Part shown: in pieces, positions 1 to 10,709 of the stretch
Layout of the letters: each line of letters opens with the position of its first letter
Position numbering within the stretch: position 1 is the stretch's first letter
Assembly (NCBI GenBank): GCA_023213395.1
Contig: CM041465.1
Location: forward strand, 137,833,741 to 137,897,740
Source: Cycas panzhihuaensis
Taxonomy: Eukaryota; Cycadophyta
Reading direction: 5' to 3'
Length of the DNA: 64,000 nt
Program-made: the position numbers and the translations under genes
Notes under the pieces: generated by a model
The model's database searches: none
What the model saw: the letters and a program-made list of their open reading frames with translations, nothing else
Told to the model about the DNA's origin: nothing

Positions 1-979
1 TTTTCCCTTTTGATCCTCATTCCTAGGTAGATAACTTTGTGTAGCAACTACTTAAAGTAGTTAGATAGAGACCCCATACCAGCGGTCTATAAAAATCATA
101 ATGATCTTTCATTCTAGCTAAGCATAATGTGAGTTTTTTTCCCCTTACATGGAGGACTAGAGATAACGGTCCTAAACTAAGCCCTATAGACAAAACTTAG
201 CTATAAAATTGAGCCTCCACATACCTTTGGGCATAGAGGAGGACCCCTTTAGGTCTTGAATCCTTCTTAATGTAGACAACTTATTGGTCACTAAAGTCTT
301 GTAGTGTATTAGTTGGCGATTAGTGCCATGAAGCTACCTGTTCTTATATTCGACATAAAAAGTTTATTAATATGCTTATAAGACCAAGTGCACATTTTCT
401 AGTGGTTGGTAGGATACTTTGTTACTACTCACATCATGCTTAGAATATTCTACTTCTTACTTAAGATCTAAAGACACAGGATAACAGACTTTTAATTGAT
501 AACTTCACATGCTAAACATAACCATGTAGGTAACAATCTATCAATAACAATTCTAGTTCATAAAGAAAAAATAACTACCAATAATTAGATTTATTAAAAG
601 AAAGTAATTTCCTACTCTACTAAGAATTCTAATTTTTAAAATACTTCCTAGATTTAAAAACAACTGATATAGTTAGATTTAGGATTTTATTACAAAAAGA
701 AGGTCTATAATATGAAAATACCTAGGGTATTGTGTCATGTTGATCATTTTTCATTAGGGTAGTTTTAACTTAAAATTTTAGGGTATAATGCTATATAGGC
801 ACCTATGGGACCCATTGCCTAAAAAATTCACTTAAGACCCACCTATCCTATCTTAACAAGCTTCTCATGCTTGTTTTGCTGTACTAGGTAAATCTATTAT
901 ACTTTTAGGGTCAATAGGCTATAAACACCCTACACTTGCACCCCCCACTTATCATTCCCTCACTTAACTCCTAACCTCT
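1..979. other. Gene-free decayed repeat sequence
   Basis: I see no coding frame on either strand. The stretch lies downstream, in element sense, of the minus-strand gypsy remnant G1, where a reverse transcriptase would be expected, but no RT motif is recognisable. Part of it (about 175-345) resembles, in opposite orientation, the leader region of gypsy G3 near 24.3-24.45 kb, so it is probably repeat-derived. Confidence 0.5.
175..345 (-). repeat. Diverged repeat, inverted copy of 24295-24445
   Basis: The reverse complement of about 195-255 matches about 24396-24447 over some 50 bases with few differences; the shared core is CCCAAAGGTATGTGGAGGCT. Weaker similarity extends on the side towards 345. 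In the other copy the repeat lies between the gag start and the PBS-like site of gypsy G3. It could be an LTR or leader segment of a common family. Family assignment is not possible by eye. Confidence 0.45.
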
Positions 980-1543
980 TTAATAGTCCACCACATGGAT
1001 GACTACGCTTCGAGAAGATGAGGGGAGAGGAGTAGAAGGAGTGGTGGGACCGTAGTGGTCGACCCACCATTTGATATACCCAAGGGATTTTTCAGAATAG
1101 TCGGAAGGGGTCCTCTTGTGAGAAACGATAAGAAGCTCCCTCGCTTCATTGCCTACAGAGGGCAATAAAGTGGAAGATAGAGTGATATGGGGGATTGCAT
1201 GATTGGTAGGAGTGATGATATGTGATCCAAGAGGAAAGTTGATCTCCCTAATAGGAGAAAGTTCAAGTCTAGACTTGGAACGAATATAGTGCCTCCTACT
1301 TACATTTAGGAGGGATATGGGACGAGGAAGGTCCTAATCTTCACCATTGGACTCGTCGTCACTAAGCACAACGAGATACCCATAACTCCCTATGCCAATA
1401 GGGACGAAGCAGATGAGATTTAAGGAAGAAGAGGAAGGACTTTCTCCCAAGCTAGATGAGCCAGGAATATCGATAAATCAAGCAGAAGTGTAGGCAAATA
1501 GATCCTTATCGCCCTTTACCTTATCGCAAGCCACTTGACGAGG

Positions 1544-1885
1544 TTAGCGGGTTTGTTTGGTGGGAGGAGGCTCCCCAGAGATAACCTTCATTTGCCCTTC
1601 ATGGACGAATTTAAGTTGTCCCCAACGAGATGAGCACACGACTCCTATTTGGTCGAGCCATGGGTGTCCCAACAAAATGTTGTAGTCGATGTCGACATCA
1701 AGAACTACAATGTCAGTTATGATAGTTTTGTCCTTGAGGGTGAGTGGAATGGACACAGATCCTAAGGGTGTCTTTTCACTACCATCGTAGCCTTGACACT
1801 GCCATAGAACTAGCTCTAGTGATGATATGCCAAGCTCTTGCATGACGCGCAAGGGTATAACATTGATGCAAGATTCATTGTCCAC
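1544..1885 (-). pseudogene. Gypsy retropepsin (aspartic protease) remnant
   Basis: A 113-residue frame with the two hallmarks of plant gypsy proteases. Near its start the active-site loop reads VDNESCINVIPL, where family members usually have D-x-G-S, so the glycine appears replaced by glutamate. About 60 residues on is the flap-distal motif NILLGHPWLDQ. The family cleaves the gag-pol polyprotein in virus-like particles. The altered active-site loop and the broken surroundings mean it is not expected to work. It follows G1 gag in the normal order. Confidence 0.8.
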
Positions 1886-2923
1886 AATGGTTCTTCAAAG
1901 AGTGTAGTCAGGAGTATCAATAGTTATGATGAAGGGATAGTACCATTGGCATTCCCTTTCATTAGTTAGGGAAAGATCCTTTGGGTCGAAGGAGATGGCA
2001 GTTTCATGGCTTAGAGCAGTGCTTAAAGTGTGAATGGATGCGTCACCCAATCCCAAGGCTTCTAAGAGAATTGTACACTATTCAAGACATCTCCTTAAGA
2101 CGTCCATTATGGACATCCTCGCGGCCACAGTGTGAAGCTCGTCGACAATAGAGAAGGGCTTCCCCTTCACGGTAGGTTGGGGAAGGGCCCTTCAAAAGTC
2201 ACAACAACTGGGGTACATAGGAATAGTCTTAAGGAGCATAGGGAATTTCGAAGGAGGGATTTTTAGAAGGGAATCAAGGTGAGGTATGGAAGAAGAGGTG
2301 TCGTTTGCCTCTTTAGCTGCTTGAGACTGGGTTAAGGCATATAATGGCGTGGTCTCGAGCATCGAAATGACTCTCTTTCCCTTGTCTCAAGATCGAGAGG
2401 GTGAAGGAGTGCGACAATCGAGGGAACCAAAAGGAGAGGACAAATCCCTTGTACCCTTCCCTTTGGCTTGTAAAGGGCGAGGGTTTGGGGACCTCCCTCT
2501 ATTTTGGTTATCCTTTTGTTGGTTATTGCAATCATGTTCCCGTGTTTAGGGAAAAGATCCTTGTGGATGGGTTGGTCTAGGTTTGGCCTAAATGCCCGTT
2601 TGGGAGAAGAATCACGTTGCGGGGCTGCTCTAGGGTGCTAGGCCTAGCATTATTAATCTTTGTAGAAATACTCTCCATGGATGGAACACCATTTCTTCTC
2701 TAGGGAGGAATTGAGCTTTCTCATTTGAGAAGATTGGGTGTTACCATTGAGGGGAGCAGCTTGAGAGGCTTAGTGAACTGGTTTATGAGAGGTGTGGGAT
2801 GAAAGGGCTTGGATTTTAAGCTCCTTCATGGTACATTCGAATGAGCGTATAGTGGAGGTGAGAGGATCCAAGGTCTTCTCTGTTGGATGGGAAGAAGACC
2901 TGGCAGGCTATTGGACTTTAGTC
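1886..2923 (-). pseudogene. G1 gag-to-protease spacer, frame-broken
   Basis: Minus-strand translation in shifting frames gives a continuous but interrupted protein: a basic, serine/proline-rich stretch near 2330-2540, then a segment reading HTVAARMSIMDVLRRCLE near 2090-2150, then the approach to the protease. Several stops and at least one frameshift break it. It links the capsid part to the retropepsin. I do not recognise a separate domain. The long plus-strand frame at 2349-2549 is its antisense shadow. Confidence 0.5.
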
Positions 2924-3715
2924 TCAGAGTGGTGGAGGTGCCTCACGCCGTTGTGAGGGCTTGAGAGGCTTCTTGAGACCCGCTTGGATCTCAATGGCCT
3001 CGAGCGCCAAGTACTTAGCTATGGTGGAGTCACACATTATTGCCCCCATTTTGAGGACTTCAACGTAGACTTCTAGGTGAAGGGTGTTGATAAAGAGGTC
3101 TTGCTTTAGCTCCTCAGGTAAGGTTGCCTTGGTGGAGTGAAGCAGGTCATGGAAGTGTCTCACAAAGTCACGATTCATCTCATCGTGACCTTGTTTAAGA
3201 GATAGAAGGGCTTTCATTCTACTCTAGAAAGGATGAGCTATATCAAAATAATTGATGAATTCATCTACGAGTTGTTGGAATGAAAAGATAGAATGTGTTG
3301 GCAGGTGATAGAACCACTTAAGGGCATCACCTTGAAGAGATCGTGGGAAGAGTTTCATAAGGATATGGTCATAAGCCCAATAATTGATACATGCCATAGA
3401 AAAGCTATGGGCATGCTCTGTTGGGTCTTGCAATGAGGTTCCATCAAATTTGGGAACCTTGGGAGGGTGAGGCAGTAAGTTGGTCCTTAGCACCTCAATA
3501 GATAGGGTTGTCGATCTATAGTCCATAAAGGGGCGTGCCCTTGACTGGACCATAGGATCGATGAGAGATGGAAGAGGAGGTAGACAAGGTTGCCCAAATC
3601 CTCCTTGGGGAATTTGATTCAAAAGGGGATATTGGCCTCCTCCTATTTGATGAGAAGACACTAGTCCCACATTCGAAGGAATATACATAGGAGTAGATGG
3701 GGGTGAAGGACCCAT
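2924..3715 (-). pseudogene. Gypsy gag capsid domain (G1)
   Basis: Two collinear frames of 163 and 97 residues share one reading frame and are separated only by a TAG at 3224-3226. The first contains PKFDGTSLQDPTEHAHSF and LQGDALKWFYHLP; the second continues with LKQGHDEMNRDFVRHFHDLL. This is the usual retrotransposon gag pattern of hydrophobic helices around an L-G-A-x-W core. Gag forms the particle shell and binds element RNA. No zinc knuckle was found downstream. Confidence 0.8.
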
Positions 3716-4403
3716 CCCTCCTTGAGGAAATACCCCTTGTTGGAAAGGAGCATGAGAGAAGGTACCTTATGAGAGAACTTATCCTCCTTACAAAGGCGCA
3801 ACATGAGGTGTGACATGGGAGGATGGAAAAGAGGGGTGTAGAATTGGGGTTTTGCCCATATAGGCTGCCCATGGGTGGTGTGGCCCCATATGGGTGCAAA
3901 AGGTCCACCCTATAAGCTAAAAGGGAGCTTCCCTTGTTGTGCTCCTATGGTTGAGAGATGTAACCTGGGGGCACACAAAGGGAGGGATCCTTAGGTAGAA
4001 CTTGGGAGTGTGGAGGGATGACCCCCACATGGCTAGAAGTAGGGGCACATGCAAGTCCCTTAGATCCAATTGGTGGTGGATATACTATAGTCGGCAGAGG
4101 TGTAGTAGTTTGACTAGAAGGGGGCATGGTCAACCCAAGTTGGGAAGAGGATATGCCTTCGGTGGTCCTCATGGAGCATGGACCATGAGGAGAGGAAGAT
4201 GAGGCAAAAGATAAACTCATCGTAGGTAGAGGAGTTAAACGGGATGGACGAGGTAAGGCAGATGTAGAGGAAGGAGGCACAACACTTCGCAAGATGCTCT
4301 CGAACCACTTGGGATGTGGTTGGAGGCGAGGACCAACCACATAGTGTATATAATCACATCCATTCAATGGGATGGATGTGAGAACCGAGTTAGTGAATTC
4401 CAA
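3716..4403 (-). pseudogene. Proline/serine-rich N-terminal gag region (G1)
   Basis: The 152-residue frame at 3945-4403 is low-complexity (P, S, T) with no recognised domain. It starts with a methionine followed by EFTNSVLTSIPLNG. It precedes the capsid segment in element sense and is joined to it by frame-shifted sequence at 3716-3944. Poorly conserved proline-rich gag starts are common in plant gypsy elements. Assignment rests mainly on position. Confidence 0.5.
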
Positions 4404-4744
4404 TGGTTCCTAATATGGTACTGTTGACTAGTTAGACTAAATGGACCTTGTATGATGTAATTTTGACTATTATCTAATGAAATAAAAAGAGTTATGTGAA
4501 TAATTGTGTGTACTTATTATGGAATGAATGTGAATTGTAGACTTATGTGGATGATTAACTAAAGAATATGTATGTTGAACAACTGCACACACCCTAGACT
4601 ATAGTGGAAAACCCTTGACAAGTGAAGAATTGCAGTAGGAAGTAGATTTCTTAGTCAACACTTATACTAAACCTGTTTATTGTAATTGAGTGAGCTAATA
4701 GAAGTAATATGTGTTCCAAGTGTTCTTATATTGCTGTATGAGGT
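4404..4744. other. No recognisable gene
   Basis: AT-rich sequence between the start of G1 gag and the truncated end of the G2 gag fragment. I see no frame, terminal repeat or splice-like structure. The join between the two elements must lie here. Confidence 0.5.
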
Positions 4745-5267
4745 TTGTTTTTAGGGAATGTTAATTGTTGCCCATTACCTTCTTGCATGTTCTTTTCTAC
4801 CAATGGAACCATTGGAGTTCCTTGTCAAATAAAGGGAGAGATGCTATTAAGACTTGCTCTTGATTGTGTAGGGTGTATGCCTGGAAGTAGATTTCCACCT
4901 GGCGTATCCAACTGTGAATATCTCTTGATTTGTCAGGACTATTTAAGAACAAAAATAAATTTGTCTCTTTAAGGCCATTTTTTGGTTCAAAATCCCTTTG
5001 ATTTCTTTGCTAGTGGTCCCTTTGGTTCTTTTGTTCATAGAATTCTTCTTCAGACTCCCAACAATCTTTGTGTTTCTGAGATTTATCTTGTCTTCAAGTT
5101 TCTCCTTCTTCTTTAATCTTGTCCAACCTCTTGCTTATGTTGTTCAGTGAATTCTTGAGGTCATTTAGGGTTCCTTCTAAATGTGTGTCCATGCTTTATA
5201 TCTTATCATTCAGTTGGTTGACCCTCTTATCTATGTCTCCTATGGTTACTAACAGGGTATTCACCAT
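4745..5267 (-). pseudogene. Gypsy gag N-terminus remnant (G2)
   Basis: From an ATG at 5265-5267 the minus strand reads MVNTLLVTIGDIDKRVNQLN, then after stops continues to a capsid-like segment RDIHSWIRQVEIYFQA near 4890. The start resembles those of G5 (plus strand, near 39943) and G7 (minus, near 61720): all begin M-V-N and run into a polar, coiled-coil-like stretch before the R-D-I-x-S-W capsid motif. This suggests one gag family in three places. Stops and frameshifts make it non-functional, and it is truncated at the left. Confidence 0.65.
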
Positions 5268-5880
5268 CTTATTTTGTTAAAGAGTCCTTGCCATAAACCA
5301 AATTTATCGAAAACTAGGAAAATAGTGTGTAATATACATAAAGAATGCAAGCTATCTAATATTTGATATCACACAAGAGAGTACTTAACTAGAATAGAGA
5401 AATTAAGCTTTCAATATCAATTTCGAATATAATAAATGCTATGTACAACTTACAGAAAAAGTCACCAGATTCTATCTTTCTCTTCGAGGCAAGGTTCCCT
5501 CCCAAATTGCAGCCTTAAAGGCCAAAAATGCAGCAGCCACTATTCCCCTTGAATGCCCTAGGAAGAGGCCCAAGATCCTTATAAATAGATGGCACAAATG
5601 GTGCTAAGTAACTCGGCCAAAAGGAGGATGGAAGTCAACTAGAATAATCATTCAAAGTTGGTTAGAATATATTTTGAAGTTGGCCAGAAAATAAGGTAAT
5701 TCCTACTCACTTTAAGTGGGCCAAACAACTCTTTAGAAGTTGACTAGATAGGAGGAAAGGAATGCTACATAGGTCTTCATTATGTCCATAGCCTCTCATC
5801 ATTCGCTAATGAGCTCATATAGAGTGAAACATGTTGTAATTACACAATATACAATTTGAGCTGTTAATGGAAGACTCTTT
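5268..5880 (-). repeat. Leader and partial LTR of gypsy G2
   Basis: The sequence right of the gag start is where the leader, PBS and 5' LTR of a minus-strand element should be. A segment CTCTTCGAGGCAAGGTTCCC at about 5481 resembles CTCTTCGAGGTGAGGCATCC near 62357, in the LTR side of G7, same orientation. A TATA-like ATAAATAG is at 5580-5587. No clear PBS or LTR boundary was found, so the limits are approximate. Confidence 0.4.
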
Positions 5881-7436
5881 TACATTGTTCTATTAAATCT
5901 CTTTTGAATCTCTCATGTGCTTTATTGCATCTGTTGTTTGCTTACTTTATTGAATATTTTGCTTGCACTTTTCCTCTAAGTAATATGTATTGCTCATTAT
6001 ATTTTCCTCTCTGTTTCCCAGCTTCTGGGAATGGATATGGAGCAATCGACTCAGGTAAGTGCAGGAATGTTTCTCACCTTATTGTTGTTTTCCTTTGTGA
6101 TGAGTACCTGCTTGCATGCTATGATTTCGTAGATGGTCCTATTGTCATGTACACCTATCTAGCCTATGATGACTATAGCGGGGGCACATTCCCAGTGAGT
6201 GTGACACCCCATTGGCCGCATCACTTCCTGCATTCTGCCCTACTCACCTTAAGACCCATTTGGCTCATGTCATCCTTGCCTGTGTGATGATCCATCGTCA
6301 TTTGGTCGACATGTCGCACCTTTGAGTCCCATTGTTGCTTCCTGTGGCTCATTTGTCTACTTGTCTACCTCTAGGAAGGTGGGCCTGCTCCCTGTCGACC
6401 TCTTAGGCCATTGGTCCATAGCCCAGGCTGGCTATCTGGGCCAGTTTTGGCCTCTGGTCCCGCACCGCGACAGATTTCGCAGTACCGCGAAGTTTACCGT
6501 GGTGCGACTGTCATGATTTATTTTTTAAAATCCATCGTTGTAATTATTGCATTTATTATGGAATTACTACATGTCTTGTGACTTAAATCACCACCAGTTG
6601 TGCCCTAATCACTCAATTAGGGTTGGGGCTGGGTATTTAAATCTTACCTAAATCATTTTAGGGTTCTTTTTGCCTCATTTTAGAAGGATCACAAGGAAAA
6701 ATGCCCTGTTGTCTGCTATCTGCTGCTGCTCCATTACTGTTCCAGGACCTACAAATACTGTCCAGTGCCCAGCTCTCCTTTGGTTCAGCTATGACATCTT
6801 CCCAGCCCCTTGCACACCTTGGAGAGGTCCTCTTTGAAGAGTTTCTAGGACTTCTTTGCTTAGGCAGCCACCAAGCAGTGTTAAGTGCAGGGTTTTCTTC
6901 AGCCACCTTAGCAGGGATTCCACACCTGTTACTCCATAGCTTTTTTCAGATTTCTCAACCTTTTATCAGTAGGTTTTGATAGAGGCAAACACCTCCCATC
7001 TTCTTCAGAGGTATTTATTGGTTTACAATCTTTCTTTTGCCTAGTTTATGCCCAGTTTTTTATGGTTATTTCTAGCTTGTCTTGTCTTACTTTTGGAGAT
7101 TGTCTTTTGCCTTTGTCTTGGATTGTCCTTCCTACTGTTTAGGCTCCTTTTCTTATGTTTCACGCCCAAGACAGGAGCCAAAGAGGGTTGCATAAGGTTT
7201 GGGATAAAGCTTGGTGGATTCGCACCACCCTCGCACTCCCTAAGAGGCTCTTACCCTCCAAACCTTCCTCTTTGTCCCTGTGCTACTCCTAGAGTGGGGC
7301 TAAGGGTTTGAGGCCTATTTCCAGCTGTTGAAATCAGTGTTTGCACCTATTGCAATGCTAGTTTACAGGCCTATATCTTCTATCTGGGCCATGCATAAGC
7401 CCCGGCTACTTGTCCCTAGCTCAACCTAGTCCTTAG
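5881..7436. other. Unassigned stretch, possible solo LTR
   Basis: No supported gene. The 127-residue plus-strand frame at 5904-6287 has no recognisable domain. A TGTGACACCCC at 6200 resembles the start of some plant gypsy LTRs, and GGGTATTTAAATC near 6630 could be a plus-strand TATA element, so part of this may be a solo or truncated LTR. I found no matching second copy or flanking duplication in the window. Confidence 0.3.
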
Positions 7437-7440
7437 CAAC

Positions 7441-7960
7441 TTACTTGCCATACATGCACCTTTCGCATACACCGTCTGAGCTGGAAACCGATGACAGTCC
7501 TTCCACCATCTTCAACCTCTTTAGTAGTGCAATACTCCTGTAATTAAGATGCCCAAGGCGATTGTGCCATGGTTTACTTTCATCATCCGCACTGGCAACA
7601 AAGGCATAGGACTTCTTCTGAGACTGAAAATTTTCAAACACCCAGAAGTTGTCCCTAACTTTCCTGGTAGCTATGACAGCAAAGTTCTGTTTTGAGTCCT
7701 TTATCAAGCACTTATCATTATAGAGCTCCACTTTCATACCTTGTTTGTAGATCTCTTGAGCAGACAGAAGGTTCAACTGCATCTTGGGTACATAATATAC
7801 CCCGGAAAACTTGTCTCCTGCAATGGAAACTTCACCGATACCATCTATCGGCAACATGCGAGCATCTCCAAGAACGATCTCAGCACCACTTTGATTTGCA
7901 TTCAACGTATCAAAGTTCCGCCTTTGGTAAGAGATGTGCTTCTACGCTCCAGAATCAAAC
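7441..7960 (-). pseudogene. Copia protease and pre-integrase domain (R1)
   Basis: In the gag frame, the protease active site reads VFDSGA near 7940, so the D-S-G triad is kept, but TAG stops lie on both sides of it. The 154-residue frame that follows has LGDARMLPIDGIGEV and YYVPKMQLNLLS (copia protease), then PWHNRLGHLNYRSIALLKRL and CERCMYGK (histidine/cysteine pre-integrase motif). The normal continuation into the integrase core is lost at the truncation. In an intact element these parts release the mature proteins and contact the DNA ends. Confidence 0.85.
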
Positions 7961-7962
7961 AC

Positions 7963-8869
7963 CTAATAGTCTCTCCGATCTGACTCAGCTGATAAGGTAT
8001 GTGCTTGGACACAATGAGCAGCAACACTCTTTCCTTTATCATCTTGGTTACCTTTGCGCTTGTCACAACGTTCAAACGAACAGTTCTTTTCGCGGTGACC
8101 ATCCTTCTTGCAGTAATTGCACTTTTTATTAAACTTCTTCTTGTCTTGAGAGCTTTCTCCAGACCTTTGTGTGATTTTCTCCTCCTTAGAGGCCTCCTTC
8201 CTCTGAGTTTTCATGGCTAAGGCTTGACTTGAACCATAACCTCCAAGCAATCCATGATGTTTTAGCTTGGCATCCTCCGCTAGAATTAGGTTTTTGAACC
8301 CATCAAAAGTTTCTGCCTCCATCACTTCATCTCTACCGTAAATGGTCTGGAATGTGGCGAACACAATTGGCAGCTTTGACATGATTATCACAAACAAGAG
8401 CGCATCATCGATCGAGTTCTGCTTTAACTCTTCTAGCTTGTTCTTCAAGTTGGTTGTTTTATTTAGGTAGGAGCTAATATTGTTCTCATCTTCAATTTTT
8501 GAATTGAGTAGTTCCAACATCAGAGAAAGACACCTATTCGTCTTCTTCTTCTCAAAAGTATCACACAACTTCGTCCAAAATCTCGACTGGGTCATCTAGA
8601 TTGTGAACTAGAGCCCTCTGGTCCAGCGCTAGTGAGAGTTTCAGTAATCCAACGACCATATATTGCTTCTCTTCAAGTTTGATACACTCCTTATGGTCAA
8701 GTGGGATTGAACTAAGCTTCGCCTTGGTGATTCCCCAGAGTTGGTTCACCATCAATATAAGCTCCATATTAGCCTTCCATTCGTTGAAATTGTTACCGTT
8801 AAAGATAACCTTAGGCATAAGCTTCTCCATCTCGAACAACAGGCTATAATATGAATCACACGACACCAA
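7963..8869 (-). pseudogene. Copia gag polyprotein (R1)
   Basis: A first frame (8869-8561) begins near MEKLMPKVIFNGNNFNEW, the usual copia gag opening, and a second (8595-7963) continues after a one-base frameshift with the helical core (EDENNISSYLNKTTNLKNKL). It ends in a complete C-X2-C-X4-H-X4-C zinc knuckle, CNYCKKDGHREKNC. Such gag proteins coat element RNA. The only clear lesions are the frameshift and the stop at the protease junction, so R1 is less decayed than most of the window. The homologous gag of R2 is at 52417-53163. Confidence 0.88.
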
Positions 8870-10338
8870 ACGAATGTATTAAGGATGGAAATTGACCCTT
8901 GTGACCTCCTCTGCCTTACGAGCACGCTTCTAAAGGGACCCAACATGGATTATACCCATGTTAAGTGAGTCACCGACTGTTTATATCTCCTTATCTGTCA
9001 ACAAACGACCTTAAATAGCCATTAAATGTCACAACTGACACTCACAATGGTTGCAAATATGTGCTCCAGAACAAAGGATGGCTCCACACGATGACGGTGC
9101 ACGGTCTCCAAGTTAGCAATCCACAAAAAATGCCTCAATCCACGCTTAAAACGGGTCAAGGACACAACAAATACTAAGAAGGTTCTTCATATTATACAAA
9201 TATCCAAGTATCAATGGTCTAAGGGCCTTTTTATAAAGTTAAATTATAAAGTGAATATACCAAAAGGTATATTATCTAAAGTTGTGTCTTTTTAAAAGTC
9301 TCGTGCCTTTGAAACTTAACCCACGTGCTTAAAAAATGGAAGATCAACAATTTTGAATATCACTAAGTATCAAACCTTAGTGAGTATCATCAAACGACAT
9401 CTTCCAAGAGACGCAAGAGATGATAAGAGGCGTGCGGCTGCCATGACTCCTCCACGCAGCTAGCGAAGTTCTAGCGAACCAGCCACGCAAGAACAAGGGC
9501 TGCACACACTTTTATAGTTGGTAAAAAACCTAACCTTGTTTCAACAGTCCCTTAGAAATGCCCAGCCACCTTAAAATCTGTGCTTAGCCATGAGAAAGAG
9601 ATGCCAAGACCAAAAATAGCCGCCCAACCAAGGTAATGAACACTTCACCAGAGTATAAACTAGTTGTATAGTGCCTTACAACTGTACACAAGTCTCCACA
9701 CTGCTCATAAATAGCCCAGCAATTGCTCAACACAAGGATGTAGGCTCAACAGGATGTATTCAGTGCAGATATGGGGTCACTTACTCACAGAAGGAGGCAC
9801 TTCAACTCAAAATGACAGTGAAAAAGCTTTATACTCTTGTGTACTTCTCTTAATCTCAATATAGTGGACTGAAAATTATTTGAAAAAAACTTCAATTTCT
9901 TCCTAATATAGACTAACTGAAGGCAACACAAGAAGAAGCTTTGGTTTTTTGAGTTTTATAGTGCTTTGAGTGGGAATACCCCAGACTTAATTGTATGGAT
10001 AGATGGTTGTCCTTAATGTCACTGAATCACCATCAGTACGTGTTCTGTTCGCTTGAATCACTTCAACAGATCATCAACCAGCTTCGAATGACCCCAACGA
10101 GCCAACTCCAACCACAAACATGGTCTTCACGCTTGAATACCGACTCCAATAACCCTTAGACTCCGTCGAATAGTGATCTCCACTGCTCCAACAACCATTG
10201 ATTTTTCTGTGCCTGCTTCTGCATGATGTTGGGGTTGATGGACCCTCAAGACCCGTCTTAGATCAGACGGCGTCACCTGGCAACCAACGATCCAACCGCC
10301 CCGCTCACCATCAAGCTTCAGCTGTGTAGGGCCCTATT
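8870..10338 (-). other. Long untranslated leader of copia R1
   Basis: About 1.47 kb separates the PBS from the gag start, with no long frame of its own. The equivalent leader in R2 is about 1.65 kb and shares segments with it, for example the stretch just upstream of gag around 8940-9250 versus 52020-52330. It may hold the packaging signal or translation-control structures, but nothing specific can be read. The small frame at 9671-9853 on the plus strand is not supported. Confidence 0.55.
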
Positions 10339-10350
10339 ACTCTGATACCA
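10339..10350 (-). promoter_or_regulatory. Primer-binding site of R1
   Basis: On the minus strand TGGTATCAGAGT, one base off the common TGGTATCAGAGC site complementary to the 3' end of initiator Met tRNA. It directly follows the LTR end with no gap. Confidence 0.85.
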
Positions 10351-10709
10351 TATTCGGGAACATGAAATCATACACAAATGTTCCCATACACAGGATCTTT
10401 AACCATACATAGCAAGCAACAAATAGAAAACACAGAAAGCAGATGCACAGTACATAGGATTTACATGGAAAACCCTTTCGTGAAAAAACCCACCACAAAG
10501 AGGATCTTTGATGGATCACTTGATTATTGCACAATGAACTTAGATATGACTATACAAGGCCTCAAGGCTTTTATACTCTCCAAGAGTTGTCACCCGACTA
10601 GGGCTGTGACCCTCTGAATAAATCGCACCTTTTGGCTCGCACCCTTTCACATAATTAAACCACATTAACATTATATTAAGTGGCTTAATAATTAATTGCC
10701 ATGCTAACA
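10351..10709 (-). repeat. 5' LTR of copia R1 (359 bp)
   Basis: Minus-strand LTR starting TGTTAGCATGGCAATTAATT and ending CCCGAATA before the PBS (CA expected). It aligns end to end with the R2 LTRs at 50400-50758 and 53164-53523 (359 and 360 bp). A TATAAAAG box on the minus strand at 10568-10575 is conserved in all three. LTRs carry promoter, polyadenylation signals and integration ends. Confidence 0.9.

Larger units (their letters stand above)
980..4403 (-). mobile_element. Ty3/gypsy remnant G1 (gag and protease only)
   Basis: Minus-strand remnant read right to left: proline-rich gag start (4403-3716), capsid domain (3715-2924), gag-protease spacer, retropepsin (1885-1544), then a serine-rich tail near 1000-1540. 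No reverse transcriptase, integrase, LTR or PBS is visible, so both ends have been lost. All frames are broken by stops. Order and orientation are normal for a gypsy gag-pol. Confidence 0.8.
7437..10709 (-). mobile_element. Ty1/copia element R1, 5' half only
   Basis: Minus-strand order from the right: 5' LTR (10709-10351), PBS, long leader, gag, protease, then the zinc-like pre-integrase domain, ending abruptly at about 7437. The integrase core, reverse transcriptase, RNase H and 3' LTR are missing. The right LTR edge touches gypsy G3 coding sequence at 10710, so R1 inserted into G3. No target duplication can be checked because the other end is gone. R2 at 50.4-55.15 kb is the same family. 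Confidence 0.85.

Noticed and set aside
5904-6287. 127-residue plus-strand frame
   Set aside because: No domain, no homologous neighbour; composition like translated AT-rich noncoding DNA.
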